Assembly: GCF_900102785.1 (NCBI RefSeq)
Contig: NZ_FNGC01000004.1
Location: 248,001-312,000 of the forward strand
DNA length: 64,000 nt
Source of the DNA: Arthrobacter sp. ok362
Lineage (GTDB): Bacteria; Actinomycetota; Actinomycetes; Actinomycetales; Micrococcaceae
Direction: 5' to 3'
Made by a program: the position numbers and the translations under genes. Each line of letters starts with the position of its first letter. The stretch's first letter is position 1. Under the pieces are notes generated by a model. The model saw only the letters and a program-made list of their open reading frames with translations, searched no databases and was not told the origin of the DNA. Shown here one piece after another: positions 11,281 through 19,268 of the stretch.

Positions 11281-12365
11281 GCGTGTTCTCCCCGCGTTTC
11301 CCGGGCAACGGAGTGCTTGACCCGGTTCCTTTGGACTTCATCCCAGATGCTGTAGGCGTTGACGATGTCCCCGACCAGGCGGTGCCGGACGACGTCGGAG
11401 GCATCCAGGATCGAGAAGTTGACGTCCTCGATCCCCAGCAGGATCTCCTCGACGATCCTGAGCCCCGAGCGGGTGCCGAAGGGAAGGTCCACCTGGGTGA
11501 TGTCGCCGGTGACCACCATTTTGGAACCGAAGCCCAGTCGGGTGAGGAACATCTTCATCTGTTCCGGCGTGGTGTTCTGGGCCTCATCGAGGATGATGAA
11601 GGCGTCGTTGAGCGTCCGGCCGCGCATGTAGGCCAGCGGGGCGACTTCGATAGTGCCGGCGGCCATGAGGCGCGGGATGGATTCGGGGTCCATCATGTCG
11701 TGCAGGGCGTCGTACAGGGGCCGAAGATAGGGGTCGATTTTGTCGCTCAGGGTGCCCGGCAGGAAGCCAAGCCGCTCCCCCGCCTCGACGGCCGGACGGG
11801 TCAGGATGATGCGGCTGACTTCCTTCTGCTGCAGGGCCTGGACGGCCTTGGCCACTGCCAGGTAGGTCTTGCCGGTACCGGCCGGCCCGATCCCGAAGAT
11901 CACCGTGTTCGCGTCGATCGCGTCCACATAGTTCTTCTGGTTCAGCGTCTTGGGCCGGATGGTCTTCCCGCGGGTGGAAAGGATGTTGGTGGTCAGCACT
12001 TCCACGGGGTTCTGCAGTGACTGGCTGCGGAGCAGGGAGACGAGCTGCTGCAGGACGGCAGGGGTGATGACAGTGCCCCTGGCCACCAGCCCGCGCACCT
12101 CGTTGAGCAGGCGCATGATGCGCGGCACGTCGGCGGCAGGACCGCTGATGGCGAGCTCGTTCCCCCGAACATGGAAATCAACGGCAGGGAACTGGTTTTC
12201 GATGAATCGCAGGGCTTCGTCATGGCTGCCCAGCGACTGGACCATCTGTTCTGAGTCGTCGAACACGACCACCTCCGTCCGCAGCCCTGGTAGGGAGTGG
12301 GGGAATTCCCCTGCGGTGCGTTCTCGGGCGCTGAACCGGGCCTTGCCGTTCGCTGCTTCAGTCAT
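11277..12365 (-). CDS. phoH: PhoH family P-loop ATPase
   Basis: 362 aa from the ATG at 12365. It has an N-terminal RNA-binding-like segment ([19 protein letters not shown]) and a PhoH ATPase core with Walker [13 protein letters not shown], Walker [10 protein letters not shown], and the sensor region [12 protein letters not shown]. PhoH proteins are thought to act as RNA helicases with ribosome-maturation partners, which fits its coupling to ybeY and era. The frame stays open upstream of 12365, but that part is Arg-rich and not PhoH-like. Confidence 0.93.
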   Translation of the reverse strand: MTEAANGKARFSARERTAGEFPHSLPGLRTEVVVFDDSEQMVQSLGSHDEALRFIENQFPAVDFHVRGNELAISGPAADVPRIMRLLNEVRGLVARGTVITPAVLQQLVSLLRSQSLQNPVEVLTTNILSTRGKTIRPKTLNQKNYVDAIDANTVIFGIGPAGTGKTYLAVAKAVQALQQKEVSRIILTRPAVEAGERLGFLPGTLSDKIDPYLRPLYDALHDMMDPESIPRLMAAGTIEVAPLAYMRGRTLNDAFIILDEAQNTTPEQMKMFLTRLGFGSKMVVTGDITQVDLPFGTRSGLRIVEEILLGIEDVNFSILDASDVVRHRLVGDIVNAYSIWDEVQRNRVKHSVARETRGEHA

Positions 12366-12597
12366 GGTGTTGGCCCGCGGGCCTCTGGTCCCCTCCAGTA
12401 TGAATATGGTCGGTCGCCGTGATCCGTACCGACGGCGGTTCGCACCGCCCGCGGCCGGGGTCAACGGGTCCTTCCATCTTACGCCAGCGCGGCGCGCCCG
12501 ACGCCGTACGGGAATCCGGCCTCGGGCGTTACACGTAGGTGTTTCCGAAGATGACTCACCCATCCACCGGTAGCTGGGGTTCGCCGGCCACGGCCGC

Positions 12598-12603
12598 TAG
12601 GCT
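12598..12603 (+). promoter_or_regulatory. -10 box for a leaderless methyltransferase mRNA
   Basis: TAGGCT lies six bases before the ATG at 12610 with no Shine-Dalgarno between. This TAnnnT-N6-ATG layout is typical of leaderless actinobacterial transcripts. Confidence 0.5.
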
Positions 12604-12609
12604 CGGTCG

Positions 12610-13266
12610 ATGGCAAACTCCGAGAACCTGTTGGACGTCAGATCCGCGTATGACACAGTTGCCGAGGCTTATTCAACTGTGCTCCCGGATACAAGCTTCG
12701 AGGCCCCTCTGGATATGGCCATGGTGGACCACTTCATCGCCCACATGCGCGCCGCGGCGGACCGGCTGGTGATCGACGTCGGATGCGGTGCCGGACGAAT
12801 GACCAGCTACCTGAGCCACGCCGGGCTGAACGTCAGCGGTGTCGACCTGTCGCCCGAAATGGTCCGCGTCTCGCAACGGCTTCATCCGGAGCTGTTGTTC
12901 GAAGTGGGAGAACTGACCGACCTGCCGGTGGCCGACGCCGCTGCAGACGGCATCCTCGCCTGGTATTCGATCATCCATTCGCCCCCGACAGCCCTGCCGG
13001 CGATCGCGCGCGAGTTCTGGAGAGCGCTCCGCCCGGGCGGCTCGGCGCTGATCGCCTTCCACGCCGGCAGCGGTCACCGCACAATTGACCGGGCCTACGG
13101 ACACGATGTCCAACTCCGTGCAGAACTGCACGCCCCCGACGACGTGGCGCTCCGGTTCACCGAGCAGGGTTTTGTGATGCGCGCCCAGCTTGTGCGTTCA
13201 CCAAGAACCATGGAGAACCACCCGCAGGCCGCCATCCTCGTCGACAAACCCTTCGGGCCCTCGTAG
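12610..13266 (+). CDS. class I SAM-dependent methyltransferase
   Basis: 218 aa with the SAM-binding motif I VIDVGCGAGRM near residue 55, the acidic motif GVDLSPEMV about 25 residues later, and a LRPGGSALIAFH strand. It belongs to the ubiE/small-molecule methyltransferase group (Methyltransf_11/25); the substrate is unknown. It is the first gene of the accessory stretch between phoH and the GerMN gene and appears to be transcribed alone. Confidence 0.85.
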   Translation: MANSENLLDVRSAYDTVAEAYSTVLPDTSFEAPLDMAMVDHFIAHMRAAADRLVIDVGCGAGRMTSYLSHAGLNVSGVDLSPEMVRVSQRLHPELLFEVGELTDLPVADAAADGILAWYSIIHSPPTALPAIAREFWRALRPGGSALIAFHAGSGHRTIDRAYGHDVQLRAELHAPDDVALRFTEQGFVMRAQLVRSPRTMENHPQAAILVDKPFGPS

Positions 13267-13333
13267 GGGCGTTGACGTGTCCGCAGGCCATGACTGCCGG
13301 TGAATTGGTCTTCAAGGGCGCAGTCGAGATGCT

Positions 13334-13665
13334 TCATGCCGTCCGCGAGATGTCGGTGACGACCTGCTCGATTTGATATCTCGAAACCCGGGCCTACGCT
13401 GGGTTGGTGTGCAGATAGTAGGGATAGGCAATGACGCCAATCGACAGAGCCCAGGCGCGGCCGCGTTCCCACGTCGCCTGGTCAACGCCTGCAGCGTCCC
13501 GAAATGCGGCGCGCCCCTCGTCCTCGAGCAGGTTCCAGGCGACGATGAGGTTGACCTGCTGTGTGTCGATGTCAGGCTCTGCGTCGTGCAGCTTGGTGAT
13601 CAACATATGTTCAACCTAATCGACTTTAGATCCGCCTTTGATGTCGCCCCGCGGACCCAGCGATG
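13334..13665 (-). pseudogene. remnant of an aminoglycoside-phosphotransferase (APH)-family gene
   Basis: On the minus strand, 13606-13397 encodes a 70-residue piece ending WERGRAWALSIGVIAYPYY, which is the C-terminal part of APH/choline-kinase-like phosphotransferases. A TAG at 13394-13396 interrupts it, and the same frame continues as ARVSRYQIEQVVTDI to a TGA at 13334, matching the expected family tail. Upstream, another frame (near 13665-13605) has RWVRGATSKADL, which looks like a decayed version of the catalytic HGD...N loop. The N-lobe is absent. This is a truncated, frameshifted and stop-bearing relic; no product is expected. Confidence 0.7.
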
Positions 13666-13687
13666 GGATGCGGCCGCACCGCCAACG

Positions 13688-13693
13688 TAGGGT
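13688..13693 (+). promoter_or_regulatory. -10 box for a leaderless GNAT mRNA
   Basis: TAGGGT stands six bases before the ATG at 13700, with no ribosome binding site between. Confidence 0.45.
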
Positions 13694-13699
13694 AATTCC

Positions 13700-14143
13700 A
13701 TGCTCATCATTCGCGAAGGACGCCCAAGTGATGTGGCCGGCCTTGCGACGCTAAGAACCACGTGGGCGGCCGAACAGGAGCCTGCGCTCAAGGACGATCC
13801 AGCCTTCGATGCCGTATTTAGAGAATGGACGGATGCAAGTCCTCGAAAGTTCTTTGTGGCCGATGACGGCGGCGAACTAGTCGGGATGCTCAACCTGATG
13901 ATTTTCGAGCGGATGCCCAAACCAGGGACGGAATCGTCCCGGTGGGTCTATCTGGGAAACGCCTACGTGCTTCCGGAATTCAGGAACGCCGGAATCGGCG
14001 GCCGGCTCGTGGACGCATCGATCCAGTTCTCGCAAAGCATCAAAGCCGTACGGATGGTGCTTTCCCCCTCAGCCGAATCACGCGACTTTTACGCACGGCT
14101 GGGTTTCGAGCCGGCCGGGGAATTGAACATTCTCAGGTTTTGA
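13700..14143 (+). CDS. GNAT family N-acetyltransferase
   Basis: 147 aa. The N-terminal IREGRPSDVAGLATLR, the central strand with YLGNAYVLPEFRNAGIGGRLVD (acetyl-CoA pyrophosphate loop R-N-A-G-I-G-G) and a C-terminal ESRDFYARLGFEPAG segment define a GNAT. The acceptor is unknown. Its start region lies against the decayed phosphotransferase gene on the other strand. Confidence 0.85.
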   Translation: MLIIREGRPSDVAGLATLRTTWAAEQEPALKDDPAFDAVFREWTDASPRKFFVADDGGELVGMLNLMIFERMPKPGTESSRWVYLGNAYVLPEFRNAGIGGRLVDASIQFSQSIKAVRMVLSPSAESRDFYARLGFEPAGELNILRF

Positions 14144-14280
14144 CCCACGCGAGAGTCCCATTCTCTGAATTCAACGCTCAACCGGGAATCAACCAGGTTG
14201 TGGCCGCGAGGCGTATGCGACGCGGACCTCTTGCCGGACCATCCGCTAGGCCGATGCGTCGGCTACGGCATGATGGAGGC

Positions 14281-14805
14281 ATGGAATTGCAGACTGAACG
14301 CCTCCTGCTTCGCGAGTACACCCTGGGTGATTTCGCGGCGGTGCATTCGTTTGCTTCTGACGTGAGAATCGCCGAGTACGTGGACTGGGGACCCAATACG
14401 GCCGGCGACACTCAGGAATTCCTCGAAATGTGCGTTGCAGCCCAAGGCGACTCGGTGCGGACCGCCTTCACTTTCGCTGTCACTTTTCCCAATCGCGATC
14501 CCTTTGGTTCTGTCGGACTCTCCGTTGATCATGGCCGGGGCGAGCTCGGGTATGTGCTTGATGCTGATCACTGGGGGCGCGGGTATGCGACAGAGGCCGC
14601 AGCCTCGCTCCTCAGGTTCGGCAAAGAAACCCTCAGACTGCGGGACATTACGGCCACCTGCAGACCTGAAAACACCGCTTCGGCGAGAGTGCTTGAGAAG
14701 ATCGGGATGGTCCAGGTTGGATTGCGGAGGGCGGACAAGCTCATTCGTGGTGAGTGGCGGGATTCTCTCGTCTTTTCAGCTCACCGAGTTGATCACAAGC
14801 GATGA
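14281..14805 (+). CDS. GNAT family N-acetyltransferase (RimJ/RimL-like)
   Basis: 174 aa. It begins MELQTERLLLREYTLGDF, a typical start for the RimJ/RimL branch, and has the acetyl-CoA loop HWGRGYATEA and the tail region PENTASARVLEKIGM. The ATG at 14281 is chosen because family members begin at this point; an in-frame ATG at 14254 would add nine residues. No good ribosome binding site precedes either. Its stop overlaps the start of the NUDIX gene (ATGA). The role could be protein or small-molecule acetylation. Confidence 0.85.
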   Translation: MELQTERLLLREYTLGDFAAVHSFASDVRIAEYVDWGPNTAGDTQEFLEMCVAAQGDSVRTAFTFAVTFPNRDPFGSVGLSVDHGRGELGYVLDADHWGRGYATEAAASLLRFGKETLRLRDITATCRPENTASARVLEKIGMVQVGLRRADKLIRGEWRDSLVFSAHRVDHKR

Positions 14806-15200
14806 CCCACCGCATTGCCGTCGGCGTACTCATTGGGCCACGAGGCGTTCTGATGTGCCGCCGGGTCCCGTCAGCGAAGTGGTACCCGGCAATGTGGGAC
14901 TTTCCGGGCGGCCACATCGAGGATGGCGAATCAGCCGGCGAGGCGCTGGCCAGGGAGCTCCTCGAAGAAGTCGCAGTCAGAGTAGTCCCGCCCAGGAACG
15001 CTCCCACGTTTACGGTCCAGGACAACGAGGGCTCACCTCACGGGTTGGCGCTCTCAGGGTGGGTCCTGGACACGTGGTCAGGCGATCCTGCGAACTTGGC
15101 CACGGACGAGCACTCCGAAATACGCTGGCTCAGCCCTGACGATGCCCTTGGACTGTCCCTCGCGCACGATTCCTACACCGAAGTACTTCGACACCTCTGA
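14802..15200 (+). CDS. NUDIX hydrolase
   Basis: 132 aa. The Nudix box is complete: GGHIEDGESAGEALARELLEEV carries the GX5EX7REXXEE pattern at about residues 31-52. Members hydrolyse nucleoside diphosphate derivatives such as oxidised nucleotides. It is translationally coupled to the GNAT gene by a four-base overlap. The substrate cannot be inferred. Confidence 0.88.
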   Translation: MTHRIAVGVLIGPRGVLMCRRVPSAKWYPAMWDFPGGHIEDGESAGEALARELLEEVAVRVVPPRNAPTFTVQDNEGSPHGLALSGWVLDTWSGDPANLATDEHSEIRWLSPDDALGLSLAHDSYTEVLRHL

Positions 15201-15306
15201 CGGCGAAGGACAAGCGACGCAAGTGAAGAGGACACAGATTGCCGCTTCGTGACAAGTTCGCACCCGCAGATAGGCTCCGACAAATGTCGGCCGTCGGGGG
15301 AACACG

Positions 15307-15834
15307 ATGAAGCGCACTCAGTTCTGGCGATGCCTCTCTTCCGTCCTGCTTTGCGGGATGCTAATGACGTCCTGCGCAGCCAGGACCACGAGTGGTCCCG
15401 GAATGGCCGGCCCCACCCCGCCCGCCGGGCCCCTAAATTCGCAGACAGAGTCCACGGCCCCAATCGAAACCTGCGCTACATTCCTGCCGTCAGCCTCCTG
15501 TTCCCCGTACGCCAGCATCTCCGGCACGGCCAACGGCAAAAATCTTCCTTGGTTGGCCTCCGGAGCAGTGACCGCGCAGCTAACCACTGTGGCCGGGTCG
15601 CTCCAACTGGCGGTCAAAACTCCATGCAACCCGGTAAGCGGTCCCGCCACGATCAGTGGAAATACGCTCCACGTCGGGAATATTGCGGTCGGCGCCATGG
15701 GATGTGCCGGGGACGTCGGAGCCCGGGAGCAGTGGGTCCTGCAGTTCCTGCAGCGTCCCGTCGAGATGACATCTGCCGACGGAGTGCTCAAGTGGACGAG
15801 CGGAGCAGACACACTGACGCTCAGAGCCAACTAG
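15307..15834 (+). CDS. META/HslJ-like lipoprotein
   Basis: 175 aa with a lipoprotein signal peptide (lipobox LMTSC, modified Cys at residue 23), a Pro/Thr-rich linker and a C-terminal region with conserved GxLxLxxxxxxMGCAG-like spacing (HVGNIAVGAMGCAG) that ends ADGVLKWTSGADTLTLR, resembling the META (HslJ) domain. It is probably anchored outside the membrane. GGGGGA lies about five bases before the ATG. A short inverted repeat, CCGACAAATGTCGG (15277-15290), lies in the leader. The function is unknown. Confidence 0.65.
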   Translation: MKRTQFWRCLSSVLLCGMLMTSCAARTTSGPGMAGPTPPAGPLNSQTESTAPIETCATFLPSASCSPYASISGTANGKNLPWLASGAVTAQLTTVAGSLQLAVKTPCNPVSGPATISGNTLHVGNIAVGAMGCAGDVGAREQWVLQFLQRPVEMTSADGVLKWTSGADTLTLRAN

Positions 15835-15883
15835 AACCAGACCGCTGATCCGCGGCAAACGCGCTCGCGCTGCGCACTGGGGG

Positions 15884-15889
15884 TATAGT
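15884..15889 (+). promoter_or_regulatory. -10 box upstream of the PheS-like gene
   Basis: TATAGT is an excellent -10 hexamer; no clear -35 is seen. It is exactly six bases before an ATG at 15896, matching the leaderless layout seen elsewhere in the window. Confidence 0.5.
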
Positions 15890-15895
15890 CATCGC

Positions 15896-15967
15896 ATGCT
15901 GTCTACGCGACGATTTACATGCCCCCGACCGGTCTCCGGTCGCGAGGGCTCTGAGGCGCGCGCCTAG
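15896..15967 (+). CDS. candidate leaderless upstream peptide (23 aa)
   Basis: A short frame begins MLSTRRFTCPRP and ends with TAG at 15965-15967, ahead of the PheS-like gene. It is supported by the TATAGT-N6-ATG spacing, not by homology. Its codons overlap alternative RNA hairpins, so it may be a regulatory leader peptide. It holds one Phe and one Cys codon and no run of a single amino acid, so a classic Phe attenuator is not indicated. Confidence 0.35.
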   Translation: MLSTRRFTCPRPVSGREGSEARA

Positions 15968-15994
15968 GTCCTGGCGCCGGGTTGAGTCGGGGGG
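15922..15994 (+). promoter_or_regulatory. structured 5' leader with competing stems
   Basis: CCCCCGAC (15922-15929) can pair with GTCGGGGG (15986-15993) to enclose a 56-base domain. Part of the first strand can instead form a local hairpin GACCGG-TCT-CCGGTC (15927-15941). A 12-base palindrome (15954-15965) lies inside. Two exclusive folds in the leader of an aminoacyl-tRNA-synthetase-like gene suggest a regulatory switch. No T-box signature was recognised. Confidence 0.4.
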
Positions 15995-16032
15995 AGAAAA
16001 CCACCACTCGAATCCGAACACAAGGACCTGCA

Positions 16033-17151
16033 ATGCTCACTTATCTCCGTCCCTGCGAGCTCCACGACGCTTTGACCATCCGCGATCTGTCAAATCCGGA
16101 CGGCGGGCCCCATTCGATGCAGACGCTGTTGCAGGGCATCATCGACGCCCTCTGCCGCGAATGGCGAGTGCCAGCACGAATCGTCCGCCACAGCCCCCTG
16201 GTGAGTGTGGCCGATAATTACGACCGCTTGGGGTTCGACGCGTCGGACGTAACGCGGGATCAAAGATACTCCCACTACCTCAGCCCAACGGTCATGCTCC
16301 GCAGTCACACGTCGGCTTCCATCCCGTCGCAACTGCGGGCATTGGACGACGACGCTTCCATGGACGAGCTCTGGGCCATCCCCGGTCTGGTCTATCGCCG
16401 CGACTGCATCGACCGCACCCACGTGGGAACTCCCCACCAAGTCGACCTGTGGCGCGTCAGCTCGCGGGAACAACTCGACGCCGACAACCTGCAGGAAATG
16501 ATCGGATCGCTGGTGCAGGCGGTGCTTCCGGGTGCACGATGGCGCGCAGTTCCAGCCGTTCATCCCTACACCAGAGCAGGCCTGCAGGTCGACGTCCTCA
16601 TGGAAGGAGAGTGGCTCGAACTAGCAGAATGCGGGCTCATGGCGCCCCATCTATTCTCCGAAGCTGGCCTGGATCCCACAAGGTGGTCTGGACTGGCTCT
16701 GGGGATGGGTTTGGACCGGGCCCTGATGCTCCGCAAAGGCATCCCCGACATCAGGTTGCTTAGGTCTACGGACGAGAGAATCGAACGGCAGATGTTGGAC
16801 CTGTCCCGGTGGAAACCGGTCTCTCAAATGCCCTCTATCCGCAGGGACATCTCCATCGTGGTGCCCGCGGAAACGGATCCTGAAGTGCTCGGCGACCGAG
16901 TGCGAACAGCATTAGGCGAAAAGGCCGAGGATCTGGAAAGCGTCGAACTCTTGGCCCTAACTCCGTATCGCGACCTCCCCGTAACAGCGCAGGAGCGACT
17001 TCGCATCTGCGATGGCCAGGCCAATGCCCTGGTACGCCTGGTGCTGCGTCCGCTCGCTAGGACCATGACAGATCCAGAGGCGAATCAGATCCGAGACGAT
17101 GTTTACTTGGCCCTGCACGAAGGGCCAGTCCGGGAGCTCATCGCAGGATAG
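16033..17151 (+). CDS. PheS-like class II synthetase fused to an FDX-ACB domain
   Basis: 372 aa. The class II core has motif 2 (VYRRDCIDRTH followed by HQVDLW, residues about 118-136) and motif 3 (GLALGMGLDR, about 220-229, then KGIPDIR). From about residue 255 to the end it has an FDX-ACB anticodon-binding domain (PSIRRDISIVVP). In bacteria FDX-ACB normally sits on PheT, so this layout is that of single-chain mitochondrial PheRS. The usual Phe-pocket stretch TEPSAEV is replaced by YTRAGLQV, so the amino acid specificity is probably changed. It is not the housekeeping PheST. The ATG at 16033 has AAGGAC in front. Possible roles are a paralogous or specialised tRNA ligase or a non-tRNA aminoacyl transferase. 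Confidence 0.8.
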   Translation: MLTYLRPCELHDALTIRDLSNPDGGPHSMQTLLQGIIDALCREWRVPARIVRHSPLVSVADNYDRLGFDASDVTRDQRYSHYLSPTVMLRSHTSASIPSQLRALDDDASMDELWAIPGLVYRRDCIDRTHVGTPHQVDLWRVSSREQLDADNLQEMIGSLVQAVLPGARWRAVPAVHPYTRAGLQVDVLMEGEWLELAECGLMAPHLFSEAGLDPTRWSGLALGMGLDRALMLRKGIPDIRLLRSTDERIERQMLDLSRWKPVSQMPSIRRDISIVVPAETDPEVLGDRVRTALGEKAEDLESVELLALTPYRDLPVTAQERLRICDGQANALVRLVLRPLARTMTDPEANQIRDDVYLALHEGPVRELIAG

Positions 17152-17467
17152 AGCTGTAGAAGGACGTGAGCCGGCCTTCCACGCCGGCCAAGGAACCAAT
17201 GACTGGCGCGAATTAGGTATCAACTTTGTATCGGCCTCATATCGTTCCCGTTGCAGTTCCGGCGCCGGGGCCGAAACCCGGCTGTCGCGCCGGGCCCGTG
17301 TGCCATGCTGGAATCCGGCCGTCCCAGGATGGCCGGGCCGCTCTCCGGCAGGTGAAGCATGCGCGGCCACCGGCGGTCTACGACGGCTACACACGGATCA
17401 TCGCCGCGGAACGCGGGGCGCAGGAAGGGACAGCGGCATCAGGAAGCGTGAAGTTCAGCAGTCGTCG
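17152..17467. other. intergenic region, no gene recognised
   Basis: 316 bases between the PheS-like gene and the GerMN lipoprotein gene. It contains a GCCGGC/GCCGGC hairpin at about 17168-17185 soon after the PheS-like stop (a possible weak terminator). The frame of the downstream gene is open through it, but the encoded peptide is Arg/Gly-rich and not protein-like. Confidence 0.5.
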
Positions 17468-18394
17468 GTGGGGCGCGTCCGGCGCGTCGCGCTGGCCCTG
17501 GCGCTGCCCGCCGCCCTCCTCCTGTCCGGCTGCGTGGCGACGCCGCAGGACGGCATCACAAACTCCAGCAGCCCGTCGGAGCTCATTCCGGTCCCGGCCT
17601 CGGGCGTCCCCACCACCAGCGCTCCGCTCGAAACAGCCCAGACGTCGAACAAGGCTCCGGTGTATTGGATCGGCCGGAGCAATGACAACGCGTTTCTCTA
17701 CCGCGAGTTCCGTGACGTTCCGGATCAGGACAACCCCGTCACCCGCGCCCTTCGGGTGATGATGTCCCAGACGCCGCTGGACCCGGATTTCTTCACGCCC
17801 TGGCAGAACCCGAAGAAGCTGGCGACGTCGATTTCCGGCAAGAATGTCATCACGGTGGATGTCTCCGCGGATGCCTTCAACAGCAACGTGGATGCGGCCA
17901 TGGCCGAGCGCGCCATCCAGCAGCTCATCTACACGGCGACGGCTGCCGCGGCCAGTGCAGGCCTCATCGATGCCGGACAGCAGGCCCAGGTGGTTGTGCT
18001 GGTTGACGGTCACACGGACTACGTGGCCTTCAACCATGTCCGGCTGGGCGAGCCCACGTCCCGCAGCGCCGGGATGGTGGCACCTGTGTGGATCATTGAT
18101 CCGCAGGAAGGCACGTCCGTGGCCGGCGGTTCGGTCAAGATCAGCGGCCGGAGCACAGTCCAGGGCGGGAAGCTCCGCTGGGCGATCCTTAAAGTCGACG
18201 GCGACGGGGACAACACTAAGACGGCCTATCTCAACGGCAACGCCACGGCCTCGGCCGACTCCACCCAGTCCGGGTTGTTCACCTTGTCCGTGAACCTCGG
18301 CCCGGGCAGCTACGAGGTCCGGGTGTCCCAGGTGGACGCGTCCGACAGCGCCAAGGAAGTGTTCCAGGACACCCGCGGCTTCACTGTCAAATAG
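17468..18394 (+). CDS. GerMN/Gmad2 domain lipoprotein
   Basis: 308 aa from a GTG at 17468, giving a compact lipoprotein signal (RRVALALALPAALLLSGC, Cys at residue 22). It is followed by a Ser/Thr/Pro linker, a GerMN domain (about residues 65-200, including IQQLIYTATAAA and VVVLVDGH) and a C-terminal Gmad2 immunoglobulin-like domain (WIIDPQEGTSVAGGSVKISG to FTVK). Such proteins are extracytoplasmic; their role outside sporulation is poorly known. The start lacks a strong Shine-Dalgarno, so it is less certain than the domains. The stop codon lies in the first unit of a tandem repeat. Confidence 0.82.
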   Translation: MGRVRRVALALALPAALLLSGCVATPQDGITNSSSPSELIPVPASGVPTTSAPLETAQTSNKAPVYWIGRSNDNAFLYREFRDVPDQDNPVTRALRVMMSQTPLDPDFFTPWQNPKKLATSISGKNVITVDVSADAFNSNVDAAMAERAIQQLIYTATAAAASAGLIDAGQQAQVVVLVDGHTDYVAFNHVRLGEPTSRSAGMVAPVWIIDPQEGTSVAGGSVKISGRSTVQGGKLRWAILKVDGDGDNTKTAYLNGNATASADSTQSGLFTLSVNLGPGSYEVRVSQVDASDSAKEVFQDTRGFTVK

Positions 18395-18470
18395 TCTGGG
18401 AGATAGTCTGGCGCGTCATATAGTCTGGCGCGAAGAATAGTCCTGCGCGCCAAATAGCCTTCACGTCAAG
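18391..18470. repeat. 17-bp degenerate tandem repeat with TAG in each unit
   Basis: ATAGTCTGG-type units start at 18391, 18403, 18420, 18437 and 18454; the last four are spaced exactly 17 bases apart. Consensus is ATAGTCTGGCGCG followed by four variable bases. Because 17 is not a multiple of three, the TAGs fall in all three frames. The array fills the gap between the convergent GerMN and rsmE genes. Confidence 0.85.
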
Positions 18471-18492
18471 AGGCCACCACGCCGGCAGCCGG

Positions 18493-19266
18493 TCACCAAC
18501 GGCCGAGGATGTCGCTGACCAGCACGGTGGCGGCGGGCCCCGCGGTGGACGAGCGCAGAACATGGTGCCCCAACAGGGCTGTGACTGCCCCTGCGTCGCA
18601 CAGCCTGGTCACCTCCCGTGGGCTGATGCCGCCTTCAGGGCCCACGATCAACAGCACTTCACGGGACCCGGCGTCGCCGGGCGGCGCGGTTTCCAGCCAT
18701 GATTCCAGCACTTGCCGCAGCGGGCGGACAGCATCTTCGTGCAGGATGACCGCGAGGTCTGCGGCCGCCACGGCCGCCTGCAGCCCGGCGCCGTCGACCG
18801 CCGCCCGGACCTCCGGAATCCAAGCACGGCGCGCCTGCTTGGCCGCTGCCGCCACCACCGACTGCCATTTGGCGTGCGCCTTCGCGGCCCGTTCAGCCTT
18901 CCACCGCACAATGGACCGCTCCGCCTGCCAGGGAATGACGGCGTCGATGCCCAGTTCGGTGGCTGTTTCGGCCGCAAGTTCGTCGCGGTCGCCTTTGGCG
19001 AGGGCCTGGACCAGGACCAGCCTGGTCCCGGGCCGGGGCTCATCCGCAAGGTCGAGGCACTCGACGGTCAGCTCACCGGGCGCTACGGCGCTCACCGTGC
19101 CGGTCAGCCGTTTACCCGCGCCGTCGGCGATGTCCACGGCCTCGCCGACGGCGATCCGCTTGACGGTGACGGCGTGGCGGGCCTCAGGGCCCGACAGGAC
19201 GAAGGCGGAGCCGGGGACCTGCTGGTCCAAGGTGCCGGGGGCGGTGAAGAAGACCGGGTTACTCAC
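18493..19266 (-). CDS. rsmE: 16S rRNA (uracil1498-N3)-methyltransferase
   Basis: A SPOUT-class methyltransferase of 257 aa. The N-terminal PUA-like part (FVLSGPEARHAVTVKRIAVG) is followed by the knot region with LIVGPEGGISPREV and the C-terminal LGHHVLRSSTAGPAA. It starts with GTG two bases after the dnaJ stop, so hrcA-dnaJ-rsmE reads as one operon. Confidence 0.95.
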   Translation of the reverse strand: MSNPVFFTAPGTLDQQVPGSAFVLSGPEARHAVTVKRIAVGEAVDIADGAGKRLTGTVSAVAPGELTVECLDLADEPRPGTRLVLVQALAKGDRDELAAETATELGIDAVIPWQAERSIVRWKAERAAKAHAKWQSVVAAAAKQARRAWIPEVRAAVDGAGLQAAVAAADLAVILHEDAVRPLRQVLESWLETAPPGDAGSREVLLIVGPEGGISPREVTRLCDAGAVTALLGHHVLRSSTAGPAATVLVSDILGRW

Positions 19267-19268
19267 CG

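Noticed and set aside
15922..15994. tRNA gene suggested by an 8-bp end-to-end stem and a GGTTGAGTC segment
   Set aside because: No D-arm or anticodon arm of standard size can be drawn, the T-arm does not pair, and no CCA-proximal geometry fits.
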